The notes below the pieces were generated by a model. The model ran no database searches. It saw only the letters and a list, made by a program, of their open reading frames with translations, and was not told the origin of the DNA. This document shows, piece by piece, positions 35,620 to 44,588 of a stretch of 64,000 nucleotides of DNA (within the stretch, counting starts at the first letter, position 1; each line of letters starts with the position of its first letter). This stretch comes from Methanothermobacter sp. (lineage in GTDB: Archaea > Methanobacteriota > Methanobacteria > Methanobacteriales > Methanothermobacteraceae). The DNA lies in NCBI RefSeq assembly GCF_030055435.1, contig NZ_JASFYG010000001.1, positions 82,154 through 146,153 of the forward strand. The letters are read 5' to 3'. The position numbers were made by a program, and so were the translations under genes.

Positions 35620-35904
35620 ATGATTCCGTATGGTCGCGAATTTCAGGTGGCCCAGTTCATATCCACAGTTATAACTGGCCTGAGCCTCATCTACATGGTT
35701 AGGGTCTCTGCTCATGATGGTAGATGGATACCAATGACCATTGCGGTTTTACTGCTCTTTATATCAACTGTGTTCGGTTTTATGAGGGAGATAATGGCAT
35801 TTGACCTTATGAGGACCATTGAGTGGGTCTTCATCATGCTTGCAGCTGCAATGTTCCTCTATGCCTCAGTGAGGTCCAACAGGAAACTGGAGGCTGAGAC
35901 ATGA
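35620..35904 (+). CDS. Small membrane protein of unknown function
   Basis: A 94-residue protein with three hydrophobic helices (FISTVITGLSLIYMVRV, WIPMTIAVLLLFISTVFGFM, TIEWVFIMLAAAMFLYASV). ATG 35620 has GGTGATAGG just upstream and a TATA-like AAATATATAT at 35594-35603. It overlaps the following gene by 4 bases (ATGA). The pair resembles the pair at 29142-29779 in size, coupling and helix count. No known domain is recognised. Confidence 0.7.
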   Translation: MIPYGREFQVAQFISTVITGLSLIYMVRVSAHDGRWIPMTIAVLLLFISTVFGFMREIMAFDLMRTIEWVFIMLAAAMFLYASVRSNRKLEAET

Positions 35905-36182
35905 TAATAATCATCCTCAAGGGTGCGGCCCTCCTATTCATAACCCTTGCAGCTGTGGTTTCTGTGAGGAACTACATGCTCACAAGGTTCGCGTCTGGTG
36001 TCTGGGGATTCGTGTCCATGGGATTTGTAAGTGGCGCCATAATCATCGGTGTGAGGTTCATAAAGGAGTTCATACCCCTCATGGAGTTTGAGGTGGTTAA
36101 GATCTGCCTTCTCCCTGTTATGATGGCATTCATCCTTGCAGCGTCATTTGAGCTTAACAGGGACATACTGAAACCCATATGA
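35901..36182 (+). CDS. Small membrane protein, partner of the preceding gene
   Basis: A 93-residue protein with three hydrophobic helices (IIIILKGAALLFITLAAVVSV, VWGFVSMGFVSGAIIIGV, VKICLLPVMMAFILAASF). It starts inside the previous gene's stop (ATGA), so it is translationally coupled. The charged FIKEFIPLMEFEV loop parallels FMREIMAFDLMRTIEW in the upstream protein, suggesting ancient duplication. Function is unknown. It is convergent with the YjdF-like gene at 36248-36943. Confidence 0.68.
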   Translation: MIIIILKGAALLFITLAAVVSVRNYMLTRFASGVWGFVSMGFVSGAIIIGVRFIKEFIPLMEFEVVKICLLPVMMAFILAASFELNRDILKPI

Positions 36183-36247
36183 TAGTCTTAATCCATTTAA
36201 GTTAGAGAATAGTGGAAATATCTACTTCTTCTTTTCATTTAGGGTTA

Positions 36248-36943
36248 TCACTCTTCTTCATCTATCCCCTCAAACCTTGCGATCTCATCGACCCAGTCAA
36301 GGCAGTAGTTCTTCTCCTCAGCCCTTTTTATGAGTATTATACCCGTAACTGCCCCGAATATACCTCCTATGAGATCTGTGAGGAGGTCCATCATGGTGTC
36401 GGTGAGGGGGTCCATCACCGGTGACCCCTGGGTGGGGCCAGTGGGGAGGAAGTGCTCTATGTGCCTGTAGAGGTGGTGGTCGTAGCCGTACTCAACCAGT
36501 TCAAGGAGGGCTCCTATACCCAGTGTCACGAATATTATGAGGAACGCCATTATGAGGAGGCTGGTCCTTATCTTCCCGTAGACGTAGGCGGTGTAGAGGA
36601 GCATCATTCCGATGAGGGCCACTATGAAGGGGACTGTGAAGTGCATGAACTTGTCATAGTAGGCTATTCTCCCGTAGAGGCCGAAGGTATTGCCCAGTAT
36701 ATACTCCAGTGCAACCACGGTGAGGAAGAGGATCTCTATCTCAACCGGGATGACGCTGAGGCCATCGGGGTGCCTGAGGGCCGGGAGGTACACCACGACC
36801 ACCGCAAGGAGCGTCATAAGGCCGAAGACCTTTGTGCCCCCGGCACCGAAGACCACTATTATCAGACCCATAACCACAAGGAATATCCTTATTGCCGTAA
36901 GCAGCTTCCTCTTCCATGAACCGTTCTCCCTGCACTCATTCAT
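36248..36943 (-). CDS. YjdF/DUF2238-like membrane protein
   Basis: A 231-residue membrane protein with about six helices. The diagnostic region YYDKFMHFTVPFIVALIGM, then IGALLELVEYGYD and DPLTDTMMDLLTDLIGGIFG, matches the DUF2238/YjdF family, in which conserved His, Glu and Asp residues lie in or near membrane helices. The biochemical function of the family is not known. It starts 8 bases inside the end of the upstream P-type ATPase gene (ATG 36943), so the two are co-translated; a link to cation transport is possible but unproven. Confidence 0.8.
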   Translation of the reverse strand: MNECRENGSWKRKLLTAIRIFLVVMGLIIVVFGAGGTKVFGLMTLLAVVVVYLPALRHPDGLSVIPVEIEILFLTVVALEYILGNTFGLYGRIAYYDKFMHFTVPFIVALIGMMLLYTAYVYGKIRTSLLIMAFLIIFVTLGIGALLELVEYGYDHHLYRHIEHFLPTGPTQGSPVMDPLTDTMMDLLTDLIGGIFGAVTGIILIKRAEEKNYCLDWVDEIARFEGIDEEE

Positions 36944-39575
36944 CCTTCAACCTCCCCATTATGTACTTCTCGGCCTCTATTGAGATGAGACCTGTGAGTG
37001 AGAATGGTATTATTATCCCCCACCACTCAGATGGAAATGGAGACGTCCTGAATATGACCTCAAGGCCCGGGACGTACACTATGAAAAGGGTAACTGTCAC
37101 GGTTATGATTATACCGGTCGCCACCCACCTGTTGGTCAGGGGAATCCTGATGACGGATTTATCCAGTGACCTTGCTGTGAGGAGATAGAAGACATGTACA
37201 AGAATCACCGTGGTGAAGGTCACAGTCCTTGCCACGGTAACATCAAGTCCCCTTGAGACCCCTATATAGAACACAGCGAGTCCTGAGATGGCCATTGCAG
37301 CGGATACCAGGCCAACCTTCCTTATGAAGGTGTAGTCCACTATTCCAGTCCCGGGGTCCCTTGGTGGTTTTTCAAGGACAGATTCGTCTGAGGCCTCTGC
37401 AACCAGGGGGAGGGCGAGGAAGACACCATCAAACATGTTTATCCACAGTATCTGGAGGGGGAGAAGCGGCAGGCTGGCGCTGAAGGTGGGGCTTACAGGT
37501 GCGAGGAGGAATGAGAGGAGTATTATGAGGGCCTGGCCCCCGCTTGTTGGGAGGACATAGTATATTATCCTCCTTATCCTCTCATAGACGTTCCTCCCCT
37601 CACTTACAGCCGCAACGATGGTGGCGAAGTTATCATCTGCAAGGACCATATCAGCTGATTCCCTTGCAACCTCTGTTCCGCTACCCATTGCAACGCCAAT
37701 ATCCGCCATTTTAAGTGCAGGGGCATCATTCACCCCATCACCTGTCATTGCCACGATCTCACCGTTCTCCCTCAGAATCTCTGTCAGGGTGTACTTGTGA
37801 TCAGGGGTTACCCTTGCAAAAACGTTGCAGTCCTCCAGGGATTTTCTGATCTCATCAGTGCCCATTGATGATAATTCGGGGCCAGTGAGTACCCTGCCTG
37901 TTTCTATTCCAAGTTCAGCTGCAACGGTCCCTGCGGTGGCAGCATGGTCCCCTGTTATCATGATGATCCTTATACCTGCGGATTTGCATTTTCCAACGGC
38001 CTCAATGGCCTCGGGTCTTGGGGGGTCAATCATGCCCTGGAATCCCAGAAGGGTCATGTCGTTGAGGTCGTAGTCATGGATCCCGGTACCTGAATGCCTT
38101 TTCTCTGCAAATGCAAGAACCCTCATACCCTCTGATGCCATTTCATGTATCTTATCCATCAGTCTATCTTTTTCAATGGATTTCAATCCTTTCTCCGTTA
38201 GTTCATGGCTGCACATCTCAATTATCTGCTCGGGGGACCCTTTTGCCTGTATTAAGCCGTCCTCTGTGAGGACCGCCATGTACTTCCTTGTGGAGTCAAA
38301 GGGCACCTCATCGACCCTTCCAGCTCTCTCCCTTACACCTCCCTTGTGGGCCGCCACGATGAGTGCCACCTCTGTGGGGTCACCATGGAGCCTTTCATCA
38401 GCAACTGATGCGTTGTTGCAGTTGAGGCCGCATTTAAGTATCCTGAGGAGTGGCTCGGGGGGCTCTTTGATTCTGGAACCATCGAGTGTTATTTCACCAT
38501 CATCACTGTAGCCCACCCCCTCCACCTCATAGTTGACCCCTCCCGCGTATATGGATTTCACTGTCATCTCGTTCCTTGTGAGTGTCCCTGTCTTATCGGA
38601 ACATATCACGGTGACACTTCCAAGTGTCTCCACCGAAGGGAGGTTCCTTACTATGGCATTCCTCTCCGCCATGGCCCTAACTGCAAGGGCAAGGGTCACG
38701 GTGAGGACCGCCGGAAGACCCTCGGGGATTGCAGCCACAGCCAGAGATGTTGATGCAAGGAAGGATAGTACCGCATCGTATCCAAACAGGATTGCGGCTA
38801 TGAAATTGAAAACTGCAAGGGACACAACAGCCAGTGCTATCGTCCTTGAGAATTCATCGATCTTCTCAAGGAGCGGTGTTTTAACATCAACCTCCTTCAC
38901 CCTCTCTGCTATCCTGCCAAGCTCTGTTTCCCTCCCAGTTGAAATCACGGCACCCAGCGCCCTACCCTCTGTTATCAGCGTCCCGCTGAAGAGGATGTTC
39001 CTGAATTCACCCCTGAGGATATCCTCCCCTTTGAGGGGGGAGGGGTCCTTTTCAACAGGGACTGACTCCCCTGTGAGGGCCGATTCATCCACATGCAGGT
39101 TCTTTGATTCGATTAGCCTTATATCTGCAGGCACCCTTTCACCGACTCCCAGCACGGTTATGTCACCTGGAACGAGGAGTCTTGCGGGAATTCTCATTTC
39201 TTTTCCTTCCCTGATTACGGTGGAGTATGATTCCGTGAACTTCTGAAGTGACTCGATGGCCTCAGAGGCCTTCCCCTCCTGTATGAAGCCGATGATGGAG
39301 TTCAGAACCACAACTCCTGTGATTACAGCGGTGTCAATCCATTCTCCTATGAATGCCGTGAATACTGCAACGGTGAGAAGTATATATACCAGGAGGCTCT
39401 GAAACTGCTTCAGAAAACGGAAGATTGGGTGGGGTTTTCTGAACTGGATCTCATTGGGGCCGTGGATCTCAAGTCTACCCTGGGCCTCCGTCTCTTGGAG
39501 GCCTCCGGTTGATGTTCCAAGTTCATCGAGTGCCCCGGCCACATCCATTTCAGATATTCTTTTCCAGAGAGTCAT
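36936..39575 (-). CDS. P2-type cation-transporting ATPase (Ca2+-ATPase-like)
   Basis: An 879-residue P-type ATPase with the full set of marks: N-terminal cation ATPase domain (ALDELGTSTGGL), actuator loop ALTGESVPVEK, phosphorylation site SDKTGTLT (Asp near 326), MITGDH and GDGVNDAPALKMADIGVAMG. Transmembrane helix 4 has AAIPEGLPAV, as in Ca2+ and Na+/K+ pumps. Helix 6 keeps Asn and Asp (WINMFDG), consistent with Ca2+ or a related cation. The C-terminal membrane domain has six helices. It probably exports Ca2+ or imports/exports a similar ion; the ion cannot be fixed by eye. GGTGCTGGA precedes ATG 39575. Confidence 0.92.
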   Translation of the reverse strand: MTLWKRISEMDVAGALDELGTSTGGLQETEAQGRLEIHGPNEIQFRKPHPIFRFLKQFQSLLVYILLTVAVFTAFIGEWIDTAVITGVVVLNSIIGFIQEGKASEAIESLQKFTESYSTVIREGKEMRIPARLLVPGDITVLGVGERVPADIRLIESKNLHVDESALTGESVPVEKDPSPLKGEDILRGEFRNILFSGTLITEGRALGAVISTGRETELGRIAERVKEVDVKTPLLEKIDEFSRTIALAVVSLAVFNFIAAILFGYDAVLSFLASTSLAVAAIPEGLPAVLTVTLALAVRAMAERNAIVRNLPSVETLGSVTVICSDKTGTLTRNEMTVKSIYAGGVNYEVEGVGYSDDGEITLDGSRIKEPPEPLLRILKCGLNCNNASVADERLHGDPTEVALIVAAHKGGVRERAGRVDEVPFDSTRKYMAVLTEDGLIQAKGSPEQIIEMCSHELTEKGLKSIEKDRLMDKIHEMASEGMRVLAFAEKRHSGTGIHDYDLNDMTLLGFQGMIDPPRPEAIEAVGKCKSAGIRIIMITGDHAATAGTVAAELGIETGRVLTGPELSSMGTDEIRKSLEDCNVFARVTPDHKYTLTEILRENGEIVAMTGDGVNDAPALKMADIGVAMGSGTEVARESADMVLADDNFATIVAAVSEGRNVYERIRRIIYYVLPTSGGQALIILLSFLLAPVSPTFSASLPLLPLQILWINMFDGVFLALPLVAEASDESVLEKPPRDPGTGIVDYTFIRKVGLVSAAMAISGLAVFYIGVSRGLDVTVARTVTFTTVILVHVFYLLTARSLDKSVIRIPLTNRWVATGIIITVTVTLFIVYVPGLEVIFRTSPFPSEWWGIIIPFSLTGLISIEAEKYIMGRLKDE

Positions 39576-39701
39576 TCCAGCACCATCTGTTTGAATACCA
39601 GTATTTTTATAATCTGTTTTGAATAAGCTTTATGAGGTCGCCCCCCCTTTTAACTGGAAAAAATTTATTGAAAGATGAACATAATATACAGGGTGATCAT
39701 T

Positions 39702-39974
39702 ATGAATGTGATAAAGAGAAGGGGTTCAAGGGAAGCCTATGACCCATCAAAGATACGGGCCTCACTTGAGAAGGCTGCCATTGATGCAGGTTACAGTCCC
39801 GAGGAGAAGAGGGAGATCATTGAGAAGGTCTACCAGACCGTTACTGAGAAGATAAAGGGCGAGGAGGAGATCAAAACTGATACCATAAGGATGTGCCTTT
39901 TAACCGAGCTTGATAAGTGCGAACCCTACATTGCAAGGTCATGGAGAAGATTTGAGAAGAAGTATAAGGGTTAG
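39702..39974 (+). CDS. Stand-alone ATP-cone domain protein
   Basis: A 90-residue protein that is almost entirely an ATP-cone: NVIKRRGSREAYDPSKIRAS, LEKAAIDAGYSPEE, and RSWRRFEKKYKG at the end. ATP-cones bind ATP/dATP and usually regulate ribonucleotide reductase or NrdR. Here no catalytic or zinc-ribbon part is attached, so it could act as a separate nucleotide-sensing subunit. ATG 39702 is chosen over the longer frame because GGGTGATC lies 5 bases upstream. AAATTTATTG at 39661-39670 may be the TATA. Confidence 0.85.
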   Translation: MNVIKRRGSREAYDPSKIRASLEKAAIDAGYSPEEKREIIEKVYQTVTEKIKGEEEIKTDTIRMCLLTELDKCEPYIARSWRRFEKKYKG

Positions 39975-40097
39975 GCTCTGATTTTTCCTTTTTGAGGATT
40001 TTAGATGTATAAGGGCTATTAACCTTAATAATTAACTCCATTTATTTATTTGAGAAAAAATTTAAAGGCTTTTTAATATTTTGAGGACAACAACTCT

Positions 40098-40167
40098 TTT
40101 ATTTATATAGCTGACACGGCCCATTGTTCCGCCATGACATCGATATGCATATATATTGCATGTCGAT
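40098..40167 (+). promoter_or_regulatory. tup promoter with ModE-like inverted-repeat operator
   Basis: A TATA-like TTTATTTATATAG ends near 40110. Downstream, an 11-7-11 inverted repeat occupies 40139-40167: ATCGATATGCA, spacer TATATAT, TGCATGTCGAT, with one arm mismatch. It lies between the TATA and the tupA start, where a bound repressor would block transcription. The ATCG-TAT...ATA-CGAT pattern resembles ModE-family molybdate/tungstate operators. Confidence 0.65.
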
Positions 40168-40199
40168 ACAGTATATCTGTTGTAATGGAGGTTCCACTT

Positions 40200-41075
40200 A
40201 TGGAGAAAAAATACGTTGCCATGGTAGCTCTTATTGCAGTGATCATAGGGGCAGCCATTTATGGGATATCAGACAATGGAAAGAGGCAGGTACTCAGAAT
40301 ATCCACAACAACAAGCCTTGAGGATACAGGGCTCCTTGAGAGTGTGGAGGCAGCATTCGAGAAGAGGTACCCCACTATCGATGTGCAGATAGTTTCAGGC
40401 GGTACGGGCATAGCCCTTGAGCGGGGAAAAAGGGGTGACGCCGACCTCGTCATAGTGCACGACAAAACCAGAGAGAAGGAGTTCATAAAGGAGGGTTATG
40501 GCACAGGAAGATACCCCTTCGCCTACAACTACTTCTACATCGTGGGACCAAAGAGTGACCCCGCGAATATCAGTGAAGCCAAATCTGCAGAGGACGCATT
40601 CAGGAGGATCCTTGAGGCAGCAGCCAGCAACCCCTCTGTGAAATTCGTATCAAGGGGGGACAACTCCGGCACCAATTCAAGGGAAATAAAGATCTGGAAA
40701 AACGTAACAGACTACAACGCCACAGTCAATGGCTCAGCATGGTACATTGAAACCGGGAGCGGGATGGGCGACACACTCAGGGTTGCAGACCAGAAGGGCG
40801 CCTACACACTCACAGATTCAGGCACATATCTTGCCCTCAGGGATGGGATAAACCTCGTCACGTACCTCACAGAGGACAGTTCACTCCTCAACGTCTACGC
40901 AGCAATACCCGTGAACCCACAGAAGGTGAGGGGCGTGAACAGCGCGGCTGCAGAGAAATTCGTTGACTTCCTCCTGAGTGATGAGTGCCAGAGGCTCATA
41001 TCAGAGTACGGAAAGGATAAATATGGCCAGTCCCTCTTCAGGGCCCTCAATGGAGGAAAAGAACCGGAAAACTGA
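40200..41075 (+). CDS. tupA: TupA-like tungstate-binding lipoprotein/periplasmic protein
   Basis: A 291-residue extracytoplasmic binding protein. After a membrane-spanning signal (YVAMVALIAVIIGAAIYGI) come STTTSLEDTGLLESVEAAFE, QIVSGGTGIALERGKRGDAD, LVIVHDKTREKEF, and FVSRGDNSGTNSREIKIW, the TupA pattern. The TTTS and GDNSGT segments contribute to oxyanion binding in the family. It should deliver tungstate (or molybdate) to TupB/TupC for formylmethanofuran dehydrogenase and other tungsten enzymes. ATG 40200 has GGAGG 11 bases upstream; an upstream in-frame start at 40134 would place the operator inside the gene. Confidence 0.88.
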   Translation: MEKKYVAMVALIAVIIGAAIYGISDNGKRQVLRISTTTSLEDTGLLESVEAAFEKRYPTIDVQIVSGGTGIALERGKRGDADLVIVHDKTREKEFIKEGYGTGRYPFAYNYFYIVGPKSDPANISEAKSAEDAFRRILEAAASNPSVKFVSRGDNSGTNSREIKIWKNVTDYNATVNGSAWYIETGSGMGDTLRVADQKGAYTLTDSGTYLALRDGINLVTYLTEDSSLLNVYAAIPVNPQKVRGVNSAAAEKFVDFLLSDECQRLISEYGKDKYGQSLFRALNGGKEPEN

Positions 41076-41111
41076 ATACAGCTATAAACTTAAAACTTCA
41101 GGGCGAAAATC

Positions 41112-41798
41112 ATGAACGAAATAATCACAGGATTCATAAGGGCCATTGAACTCATGGCATCACTTGACCCTGAACTCATTGACATAACAGCAAGGACACT
41201 CATGGTTTCAGTCTCATCCACGGTCCTGGCATCTATAATTGCGGTGCCGGCAGCGGCGATGATTGACCTGCGGGAGTTCAAGGGAAAGAGGGTTCTCCTG
41301 AATGTGATACAGACCCTCTACAGCATCCCCACTGTACTTGTGGGCCTCTTTGTATTCCTGCTCATCTCACGCTCAGGGCCACTGGGTCCGCTCAACCTCC
41401 TCTTCACACCTGCCGGTATGATACTCGGCCAGACCATACTCATCCTCCCGCTGGTCACAGGCTTCAGCATCACAGCCCTCAGAAGTGTTAAACCGGAGCT
41501 CAGGGACCTTGCAAGATCCCTGGGCGCCACCGAGTTCCAGGTTATGGTGAGGGTTCTGGAGGAGGCAAGGTACGCTGTCATGGCCGCAGTCATCCTGGGA
41601 TTCGGGAGGGCAATCTCAGAGGTCGGGGCCGCCATAATGCTCGGTGGAAACATACGGGGCTTCACAAGGGTCATAACAACCGCCATATCACTGGAAACCT
41701 CAAGGGGGAACCTTGAACTATCAATAGCCCTGGGGATAATACTCCTCATCATATCACTGGCCGTTAACACAGTACTCAACCACTTCCAGGAGAAATAA
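41112..41798 (+). CDS. tupB: TupB-like ABC permease
   Basis: A 228-residue permease with about five membrane helices and the BPD_transp_1 EAA-type loop: LRDLARSLGATEFQVMVRVL with EARYAVMAAVILGFGRAISE. The gene lies between the binding protein and the ATPase, with 36 and 2 bases of spacing, so the three form one operon. It should be the homodimeric membrane channel for tungstate or molybdate. The sequence FGRAISEVGAAIMLGGNI is typical of the molybdate/tungstate/sulfate class. The start ATG 41112 follows GGGCGAAAATC. Confidence 0.9.
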   Translation: MNEIITGFIRAIELMASLDPELIDITARTLMVSVSSTVLASIIAVPAAAMIDLREFKGKRVLLNVIQTLYSIPTVLVGLFVFLLISRSGPLGPLNLLFTPAGMILGQTILILPLVTGFSITALRSVKPELRDLARSLGATEFQVMVRVLEEARYAVMAAVILGFGRAISEVGAAIMLGGNIRGFTRVITTAISLETSRGNLELSIALGIILLIISLAVNTVLNHFQEK

Positions 41799-41800
41799 TC

Positions 41801-42841
41801 ATGAACGTGCTTGAACTCCACGGGATAGAAAAGACCTACGGGGACGTAAGGGTCCTGGATGATGTGAACCTTAAGGTCAGGGAGGGTGAGACCCTCGGGA
41901 TCATAGGGCCCACAGGGGCGGGGAAATCCACACTCCTACGTATAATAAACCTCCTGGAAAAGCCTGACAGTGGCGAGATAATCTTCCAGGGCGAGAACGT
42001 GGCTGAGAAGAGGGAGGTGGATGTCAGGAGGAGGATGGGCATGGTATTCCAGAACACCCCGGTATTTCGTGGTACCATAAGGGAGAGTGTCCTCTACGGT
42101 CCCCATGTGAGGGGGATGAAACCGGAGGCCCGGGAGGTCCGGGAGGTCCTTGAACTGGTGGGCCTTGAGGACGCCTCAAGGAAGACCACTGAACTATCGG
42201 GTGGTGAGAGGCAGCGCCTGGCACTTGCCCAGGTACTCATAAACCGGCCTGAACTTGTGCTCCTGGATGAGGCAACATCCAGCCTTGACCCTGTATCCAC
42301 CAGGAGGATGGAGGAGGTCATAGCTGAACTTGACGTTACGGTGATACTCACAACCCATGACCTCATCCAGGGCCAGAAGCTCTCTGACAGGATCGCCATA
42401 CTCAACAGGAGGATTCTCCAGGTGGGTGAACCCATGGAGGTCTTCAGGAGGCCGGCGAGCAGGTTCGTTGCAGAGTTCGTGGGTGCAGAGAACATACTCA
42501 GGGGGAGGGCCAGGGTCACCCCCGACGGTGTGACCATCATAGAATGTGACGGTGTGAGTATCTACTCGTCAGAGGAGGCCGAGGGCATGGTTTCAGCCAC
42601 CGTGAGGCCCGAGGATATAACCATATCATGGGGGAGGGTGAATTCAAGTGCACTGAACCAGCTCCGCGGCACAGTTAAAGCGATACGTGATTCAGGCTCC
42701 CTCCAGGAACTGGAGGTCAGGTGTGGCGGTGAGACACTCACTGTACACCTGACAGCGAGGTCACTCCATGAGATGGGGATCACCACAGGCTCAGAGGTCT
42801 GGCTTGAATTCAAGGCATCTGCGGTCCATGTAATCAGATGA
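41801..42841 (+). CDS. tupC: TupC-like ABC ATPase with C-terminal TOBE domain
   Basis: A 346-residue ABC transporter ATPase: Walker A GPTGAGKST (about 35-43), Q-loop MGMVFQNTP, signature LSGGERQRLALAQVL, Walker B LVLLDEATSSLDP and switch LTTHD. From about residue 240 a TOBE/Mop-like domain follows (VTPDGVTIIECDG, SATVRPEDITIS, GSLQELEVRCGG), which may bind oxyanion and inhibit transport when metal is plentiful. GGAGAAATAATC precedes ATG 41801. The 3' end overlaps the convergent rubredoxin-ThDP gene by 8 bases. Confidence 0.92.
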   Translation: MNVLELHGIEKTYGDVRVLDDVNLKVREGETLGIIGPTGAGKSTLLRIINLLEKPDSGEIIFQGENVAEKREVDVRRRMGMVFQNTPVFRGTIRESVLYGPHVRGMKPEAREVREVLELVGLEDASRKTTELSGGERQRLALAQVLINRPELVLLDEATSSLDPVSTRRMEEVIAELDVTVILTTHDLIQGQKLSDRIAILNRRILQVGEPMEVFRRPASRFVAEFVGAENILRGRARVTPDGVTIIECDGVSIYSSEEAEGMVSATVRPEDITISWGRVNSSALNQLRGTVKAIRDSGSLQELEVRCGGETLTVHLTARSLHEMGITTGSEVWLEFKASAVHVIR

Positions 42842-44579
42842 AGCGCCTTGGGTCGGTTTTGATGTCCACTACCACAGGTCCCTCTGTTCTGAGGGCATCT
42901 GAAACAGCATCCTCCAGTTTGTCTGGTTCGGTGACCCGGATTCCCCGGCCGCCACAGTTCTCAGCGAACCCTGCGAAGTCACAGTTCTGGAGTTCGGTCT
43001 GCCAGTTGGGGAAACCCTCAACCAGCTGCTCCTGCATTATCATCCCGAGGCTCCTGTTGTTGAGTATGAAGACCTTCACAGGGAGATGGTACTTCACAGC
43101 GGTTAGAAATTCAGCCATGACCATGGAAAACCCTCCATCACCTGTTATACATGCAACCTCCCTGTCAGGGAACTCCAGCTGCGCCGCAATTGCAGCCGGA
43201 AGCCCGAATCCCATTGAGCCAAGGTACCCTGAGAAGAGGAGCCTCTGGGTGCCCTTCATCTGGAAGTTCCTTCCAAACCACCAGCCGTTCTCACCAACAT
43301 CAAGGGATATGATGGCCCCCTCATCAAGGAGGTCATTGAGGACAGCCATTATGTACTGTGGCCTCAGGGGCCTTGAGGATGAGTCTATTTCAGATTCAAG
43401 AAGGGCCAGCCACCTCTCCCTGAGTTTCCTGAGCTCTGCCCTGTAGGACTCCCTCCTCCTCTCGCGGGTCATGGAGAGAAGCTCGGGTACTGTGAGTGAG
43501 GATCGACCCTCAAGTCCCATCTCAACCGGGTGGCGCCTTGCGATCATGAGGGGGTCTATGTCAATCTGCAGGATCCTCCCAGGGGGTAGCTGGGTGAGGT
43601 CAGAAAAGGATGACCCTATAACAATGAGGAGATCCGATTTCCTTACGGCCTCGGCCGCCGCAGCGGACCCCAGGCTCCCGTGACAGCCCAGGTAAAGGGG
43701 GTGGTGGTTATCAACAACCCCCTTGCCCCTGAATGTGGTCACAATCCCGGCCCCTATCCTCTCTGCAAGTTCAACAACACTCTCCGCCGCTTCAAGCGCC
43801 CCGAATCCAGCGATTATGATGGGGCGCTCTGCAGAATCAATTAAGGATGCAGCATTCTGTAACTGGCGTCTGGGTACGGTCACCGATACAGGGGCGATCG
43901 AACCGGTGAGTGGTCTTACACCGGCAGTGCACTCCATTGTCTGGACGTCCCTGGGGACATCAATATGTGAAACACCCCTCTCGATGATGGCGTGTTTCAG
44001 GGCATCCCTTACAATCTCCGGGGTCTCATCAGGGCTTATGAGGGTCATGTTGTACACTGTCAGGGACTCGAAGAGGCTGTGCTGGTCTATCTCCTGACTT
44101 GCACCTGTCCCGATCCTGTAGGTCTCAACCTGTCCTGTCACAGCTATAACCGGTGACCTGTCAAGGGCCGCGTCCAGAAGCCCGGTTATGAGGTTCGATG
44201 CCCCCGGGCCGGCGACTGCCATGCAAACCGCAGGGTTTCCTGTGAGTTTGCCATAGGCTGAGGCCATGAATGCCGCCGACGCCTCATGGCGTACCTGTAT
44301 GTACTTCACGTCACTGTTCCTCCTTATGGCATCAACAAGTCCCAGTGTTGAGGTTCCCGGGATCCCGAAGATGTACCTCACACCCCAGGCTGCAAGCTGT
44401 GCTATAAAGACATCCGAGACCGTCCTCCCTGTTTCCCTGGCCCTGGACCCCAGCCTCACAAACGCGTCCTTGGGCGCGTTGCAGACCGGGCAGCGCCATT
44501 CCACTGGGAGGGAGTCGAATTCACCCTCATGTTCCTCATGGAAGATGTAATTGCATACCGTGCACCTGAAGTCTGCCAT
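42834..44579 (-). CDS. Rubredoxin-ThDP enzyme fusion (pyruvate oxidase/acetolactate synthase-like)
   Basis: A 581-residue fusion. Residues 1-40 are a rubredoxin with CxxC at 6/9 and 30/33 (FRCTVC, RCPVC) and W28. The rest is a thiamine-diphosphate enzyme of the acetolactate synthase/pyruvate oxidase family: IPGTSTLGLVDAIRR, the cofactor-activating Glu in RHEASAAFMASAYG, and the ThDP motif GDGGFSM followed by FILNNRSLG. The fused rubredoxin suggests electrons leave a 2-oxoacid (or similar) oxidation through iron, or that it works in an oxygen-defence chain with nearby redox proteins. The substrate is unknown. A cytochrome-b5-like gene lies 9 bases upstream in the same direction and probably in the same operon. 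Confidence 0.85.
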   Translation of the reverse strand: MADFRCTVCNYIFHEEHEGEFDSLPVEWRCPVCNAPKDAFVRLGSRARETGRTVSDVFIAQLAAWGVRYIFGIPGTSTLGLVDAIRRNSDVKYIQVRHEASAAFMASAYGKLTGNPAVCMAVAGPGASNLITGLLDAALDRSPVIAVTGQVETYRIGTGASQEIDQHSLFESLTVYNMTLISPDETPEIVRDALKHAIIERGVSHIDVPRDVQTMECTAGVRPLTGSIAPVSVTVPRRQLQNAASLIDSAERPIIIAGFGALEAAESVVELAERIGAGIVTTFRGKGVVDNHHPLYLGCHGSLGSAAAAEAVRKSDLLIVIGSSFSDLTQLPPGRILQIDIDPLMIARRHPVEMGLEGRSSLTVPELLSMTRERRRESYRAELRKLRERWLALLESEIDSSSRPLRPQYIMAVLNDLLDEGAIISLDVGENGWWFGRNFQMKGTQRLLFSGYLGSMGFGLPAAIAAQLEFPDREVACITGDGGFSMVMAEFLTAVKYHLPVKVFILNNRSLGMIMQEQLVEGFPNWQTELQNCDFAGFAENCGGRGIRVTEPDKLEDAVSDALRTEGPVVVDIKTDPRRFI

Positions 44580-44588
44580 CTGAAGCCC

